From Nigerium massiliense (GTDB lineage: Bacteria; Actinomycetota; Actinomycetes; Propionibacteriales; Propionibacteriaceae), in NCBI RefSeq assembly GCF_000826085.1, contig NZ_CCYM01000002.1:1-64000 (forward strand): a stretch of 64,000 nt of DNA. Reading direction: 5' to 3'. How positions within the stretch are numbered: the first letter of the stretch is position 1; every line of letters starts with the position of its first letter. Positions 61,151-64,000 of the stretch are shown here, piece after piece. A program made the position numbers and the translations under genes. The notes under the pieces were generated by a model. That model was given only the letters and a program-made list of their open reading frames with translations. It made no database searches and had not been told where the DNA came from.

Positions 61151-62043
61151 CGGTAGTTCCTCCGCTGATCCGGGGGCGGCACGACCGCTCCCTTGTACTC
61201 GACCGGGATGCCGCCGAGGGGGTAGTCCTTGCGCTGCGGGTGGCCGACCCAGTCGTCCGGCATCAGGATGCGGGTGAGCGCCGGGTGCCCGTCGAAGAGG
61301 ACACCGAACATGTCCCAGGTCTCCCGCTCGTGCCAGTCGGCCGCCGGGTAGATGCCGACGACGCTCGGCACGTGCGGGTCGGCGTCGGGACAGGCGGTCT
61401 CCACCCGGAGCCGGCGGTTGTGCGTGTACGAGTGCAGGTGGTAGACGACGTGCAACTCGGACCCGGTCTCTTGGGGGTAGTGGACGCCCGAGACGCTGGC
61501 GCAGAACTCGAAGCGCAGCATGGCGTCGTCGCGCAGCGCCTGCATCACCTCGGCCAGCCGCTCGCGGCGTACGTAGAACGTCAGCTCGCCACGGTCGAAC
61601 AGGACGTGGGCGACGCCGTCCGGCGCCACCAGCTCAAGGCGGTCGCGCACGGCCTCCTGCCACGACCCCGACGGGATCTGCTGGCCCGCGGGCAACTCGA
61701 TCGTGCGCACGATCTCGCCGTAGCCCGACGTATCGGGCGAGCCATCCGACCACATGCCCCGGCGGGTGATCTCGGGGCGCTGCCACTCGGCGGCCTGGCG
61801 GCGGGCGAGCTGTTCGCCCGGCGCGTCGTCCGCCTGGGCGTCCTCACGCTCGACGCCCTCCTCGGGGGCGGAGCCGACCGCTTCGTCCTTCTTCTCCTCG
61901 CCCACGGACTCGTCGGCCGGACGCGGCTTCTCGTCGCCGACGAAGTCGGGCCTGGCGCCGGGCTCGCCCGGCCGGCTCTGGGCCTCGCGCTCGGCGGCCT
62001 TGGGATCGCCCCCGGCCATGGGCTTTTCGGGCTTGTCGCTCAT
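61147..62043 (-). CDS. nuoC: NADH-quinone oxidoreductase subunit C
   Basis: A 298-residue subunit. The NuoC core covers roughly residues 125-290 with [18 protein letters not shown] and [18 protein letters not shown]. Ahead of it is an acidic, low-complexity N-terminal extension of about 90 residues (Glu/Ala/Pro-rich). Start ATG 62041-62043 overlaps nuoB by four bases; a much longer upstream frame is not real. Confidence 0.95.
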
Positions 62044-62594
62044 CGCATGAGCCCCTTCATCTCCAGGGTGGACGGGGCGACCAGGGCGGCCTTCTCGGCC
62101 TCCTCCTGCAGGCGTTCGCGGTGCGCGCCCATCGGGTCGTGGGCGACCATGTCGCGCAGCTTGAACATCGCGTCGATCAGCATGTCTGGACGCGGCGGGC
62201 ACCCGGGGACGTAGATGTCGACGGGGACGATGTGGTCGCCGCCCTGCACGACGGCGTAGTTGTTGAACATGCCGCCGGAGCTGGCGCACACGCCCATCGC
62301 CATGACCCACTTCGGGTTCGGCATCTGGTCGTAGACCTGACGCATGACCGGCGCCATCTTCTGGCTGACGCGGCCGGAGATGATCATCAGGTCCGCCTGG
62401 CGCGGCGACGCGCGGAAGACCTCCTGGCCCCACCGGCCGGCGTCGAAGCGCGGGGCGCCGTAGGTCATCATCTCGATGGCGCAGCAGGCCAGGCCGAAGG
62501 TGGCCGGCCAGAACGACGTCTTGCGCATCCACCCGGCGATGCCTTCGACGGTCGTCAGCAGGACGCCCTCAGGAACCTTGTCTTCGAGACCCAT
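62040..62594 (-). CDS. nuoB: NADH-quinone oxidoreductase subunit B
   Basis: A 184-residue subunit holding cluster N2. Ligands are in [22 protein letters not shown] and [10 protein letters not shown]. Start ATG 62592-62594, 17 bases after nuoA. Compare the shortened homologue at 26337. Confidence 0.97.
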   Translation of the reverse strand: MGLEDKVPEGVLLTTVEGIAGWMRKTSFWPATFGLACCAIEMMTYGAPRFDAGRWGQEVFRASPRQADLMIISGRVSQKMAPVMRQVYDQMPNPKWVMAMGVCASSGGMFNNYAVVQGGDHIVPVDIYVPGCPPRPDMLIDAMFKLRDMVAHDPMGAHRERLQEEAEKAALVAPSTLEMKGLMR

Positions 62595-62611
62595 GGTGAT
62601 CCGCCTCCCTT

Positions 62612-62971
62612 TCAGTCCCACTCCATGCCGCCGCGCCGGTACTCGTAGAAGTACGCGATGCAGAGCAGGAGGACGAACACGATCATTGCCAAGACGACGA
62701 AGATGCTGAGCTGGTCGAAGGCCACCGCCCACGGGTAGAGGAAGGCGATCTCGATGTCGAACACCAGGAACATCATCGCGGTCAGGTAGTACTTCACCGG
62801 GAAGCGCCCGCCGCCGCGGGGCTTCGGTGTCGGGTCGATGCCGCACTCGTAGGGCATGTACTTCGTCTTGTTGTAGCGCTTCGGCCCGATGAACAGGGAC
62901 GCGAGGATCATCACGCCCAAGAGCAAGGCCGAGAAGAACAAGACCCCGAGGATCGGAACATAGGGGCTCAT
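62612..62971 (-). CDS. nuoA: NADH-quinone oxidoreductase subunit A
   Basis: A 119-residue, three-span subunit with [23 protein letters not shown] in the first loop (key Cys and Glu-Cys-Gly). The second in-frame ATG (MSPYVPIL) is chosen because the first, four codons upstream, sits only two bases after the AAGGG binding site. First nuo gene, 31 bases after the reductase gene. Confidence 0.95.
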   Translation of the reverse strand: MSPYVPILGVLFFSALLLGVMILASLFIGPKRYNKTKYMPYECGIDPTPKPRGGGRFPVKYYLTAMMFLVFDIEIAFLYPWAVAFDQLSIFVVLAMIVFVLLLCIAYFYEYRRGGMEWD

Positions 62972-63002
62972 CGCCAACCCCATCCCTTCTGGTGCGAATC
63001 GG

Positions 63003-64000
63003 TCATGCCGAGGGGACCACCTTGGTGGCGGCCGTGATCACCTTGTCCATCCAATCACCATCCTTGGTGTCGTACAGGTGGGCGAGGAGTTTCATCGTGA
63101 ATTTCATCAGGGTAGGCCGGGGCAATCCGTACTGCACGCACACGTGCATCACCCGCGGGTCGTTGATGAGCTTGACGAAGATGGTGCCGAGGCGGAAGTA
63201 GCCGCCGAGAGACGCCTTCACCTGCGTGGCGTAGCCGCGCAGCGCCTTCTCGGCGGACGCGGTACCCACGCCGCGGTAGTGGGCCTCGGCGATCGCGTCG
63301 GCGGCGAACTCGGCCGCCTCGAGCGCGTAGGCGATGCCCTCGCCGTTGAACGGGGAGATCATGCCGGCGGCGTCCCCGACCAGCAACAGGCCGCGGCTGT
63401 ACAGCGGCTGGCGGTTCAGGCACATCGGCAGCGCCGCTCCGCGGACGGGGCCCACGATGTTGCGGAAGCCCCACTCCTCGGGCGTCCCTTCGAGCCAACG
63501 CCGCAGCTGCGCGCGGTAGTCGACCTTGCCGAGGTCGGACGGCTTCGCCGCGACGGTGCCCAGGCCGACGTTCACCAGCCCGTTGCCGAGCGGGAAGGCC
63601 CAGCCGTAGCCGGGCAGCAGGTTCGACTGGCCGGGACGACCGTCCCACAGCTCCAGCCAGGAGTCCAGGTACGGCTCGTCGGAGCGCGGCGACTCGACGT
63701 AGGTGCGCACGGCGACGCCCATCGGGCGGTCCTCGCGCTTCGCCAGACCCATCGCGAGCGCCAGCCGGGAGCTGTTGCCGTCGGCCGCGACGACGAAGGG
63801 GGCGCGGAACTCGCGGCCGTCCTTGCAGCGGACGCCGACGATGCGGTCGGTGCGCGGGTCGAGGATGGGCTCGGAGACGTTCGCGTCCTCGACGAGCGTC
63901 GCTCCCCCGGCCTCCGCGTGGCGGGCCAGGATCTCGTCGAACTCGGTGCGGGCGCGGGCCAGGCCGTAGGACGGGAACTCGCTCAGTTCGGGCCACGGCA
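63003..64000 (-). CDS. geranylgeranyl reductase family flavoprotein (partial)
   Basis: The C-terminal about 332 residues of a FAD-dependent geranylgeranyl/menaquinone reductase; the frame is open to the window edge, so the N-terminal FAD motif and start lie outside. Visible: VVAADGNSSRLALAMGLA (second FAD contact) and VGDAAGMISPFNGEGIAYALEAAEFAA (third FAD motif). Located immediately before nuoA, it is probably the enzyme that saturates a double bond of the menaquinone tail (MenJ-like), using NAD(P)H or another donor. A shorter ATG at 63752 is internal. Confidence 0.88.
   Translation of the reverse strand, partial: PWPELSEFPSYGLARARTEFDEILARHAEAGGATLVEDANVSEPILDPRTDRIVGVRCKDGREFRAPFVVAADGNSSRLALAMGLAKREDRPMGVAVRTYVESPRSDEPYLDSWLELWDGRPGQSNLLPGYGWAFPLGNGLVNVGLGTVAAKPSDLGKVDYRAQLRRWLEGTPEEWGFRNIVGPVRGAALPMCLNRQPLYSRGLLLVGDAAGMISPFNGEGIAYALEAAEFAADAIAEAHYRGVGTASAEKALRGYATQVKASLGGYFRLGTIFVKLINDPRVMHVCVQYGLPRPTLMKFTMKLLAHLYDTKDGDWMDKVITAATKVVPSA

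Overview
The window is a contiguous piece of a high-GC Gram-positive (Actinobacteria) chromosome. The 16S and spacer sequences, a mycothiol-type glycosyltransferase (mshA), a MptB-type mannosyltransferase and a complete 14-gene menaquinone-linked complex I fit a member of the Propionibacteriaceae or a close relative; the genus cannot be fixed by reading alone. Gene density is high, many start codons are GTG or TTG, genes overlap by 4 bp in long operons, and several genes appear to be leaderless (a TANNNT-like -10 box six bases before the start codon). I see no insertion sequence, prophage or CRISPR array.

Layout. 1-5570: an rRNA operon on the minus strand (promoter, leader, 16S, tRNA-less spacer, 23S, 5S, terminator). 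6166-12959: a conserved actinobacterial information-processing block on the minus strand (tRNA-Thr, tRNA-Met, rpmG, hadA, hadB, murB, tRNA-Trp, secE, nusG, rplK, rplA), interrupted by mshA on the plus strand. 13031-18418: a DUF2207 membrane protein, a secreted phosphoesterase behind a candidate PHO box, a lipoprotein and a class II amidotransferase. 18854-26115: tRNA-Tyr, yajQ, a broken quinone oxidoreductase, a flavin/NADP oxidoreductase pair, xthA, an enoyl-CoA hydratase-family gene and a MptB-like mannosyltransferase.

26337-37329 is the most interesting part. It holds a three-gene NuoB/NuoC/NuoI-like module without NuoD or membrane partners, then a candidate cysteine attenuator (a 28-residue leader peptide with Cys-Cys plus a terminator hairpin), an assimilatory sulfate reduction operon (ferredoxin sulfite reductase, APS reductase, cysD, cysN, TauE-family transporter, sirohydrochlorin chelatase), and then 2-oxoglutarate:ferredoxin oxidoreductase korAB. 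Several genes here make, carry or use low-potential iron-sulfur electrons.

37353-45810: a YqeY-like protein, a YihY membrane protein, an M13 metallopeptidase with a low-complexity insertion, threonine synthase, a DUF559-type nuclease-like protein and an amidase. 46050-64000: one long minus-strand operon with a geranylgeranyl-reductase-family flavoprotein (cut by the window edge), nuoA to nuoN and a polyprenyl diphosphate synthase. It couples menaquinone tail synthesis and modification to the complex that reduces menaquinone.
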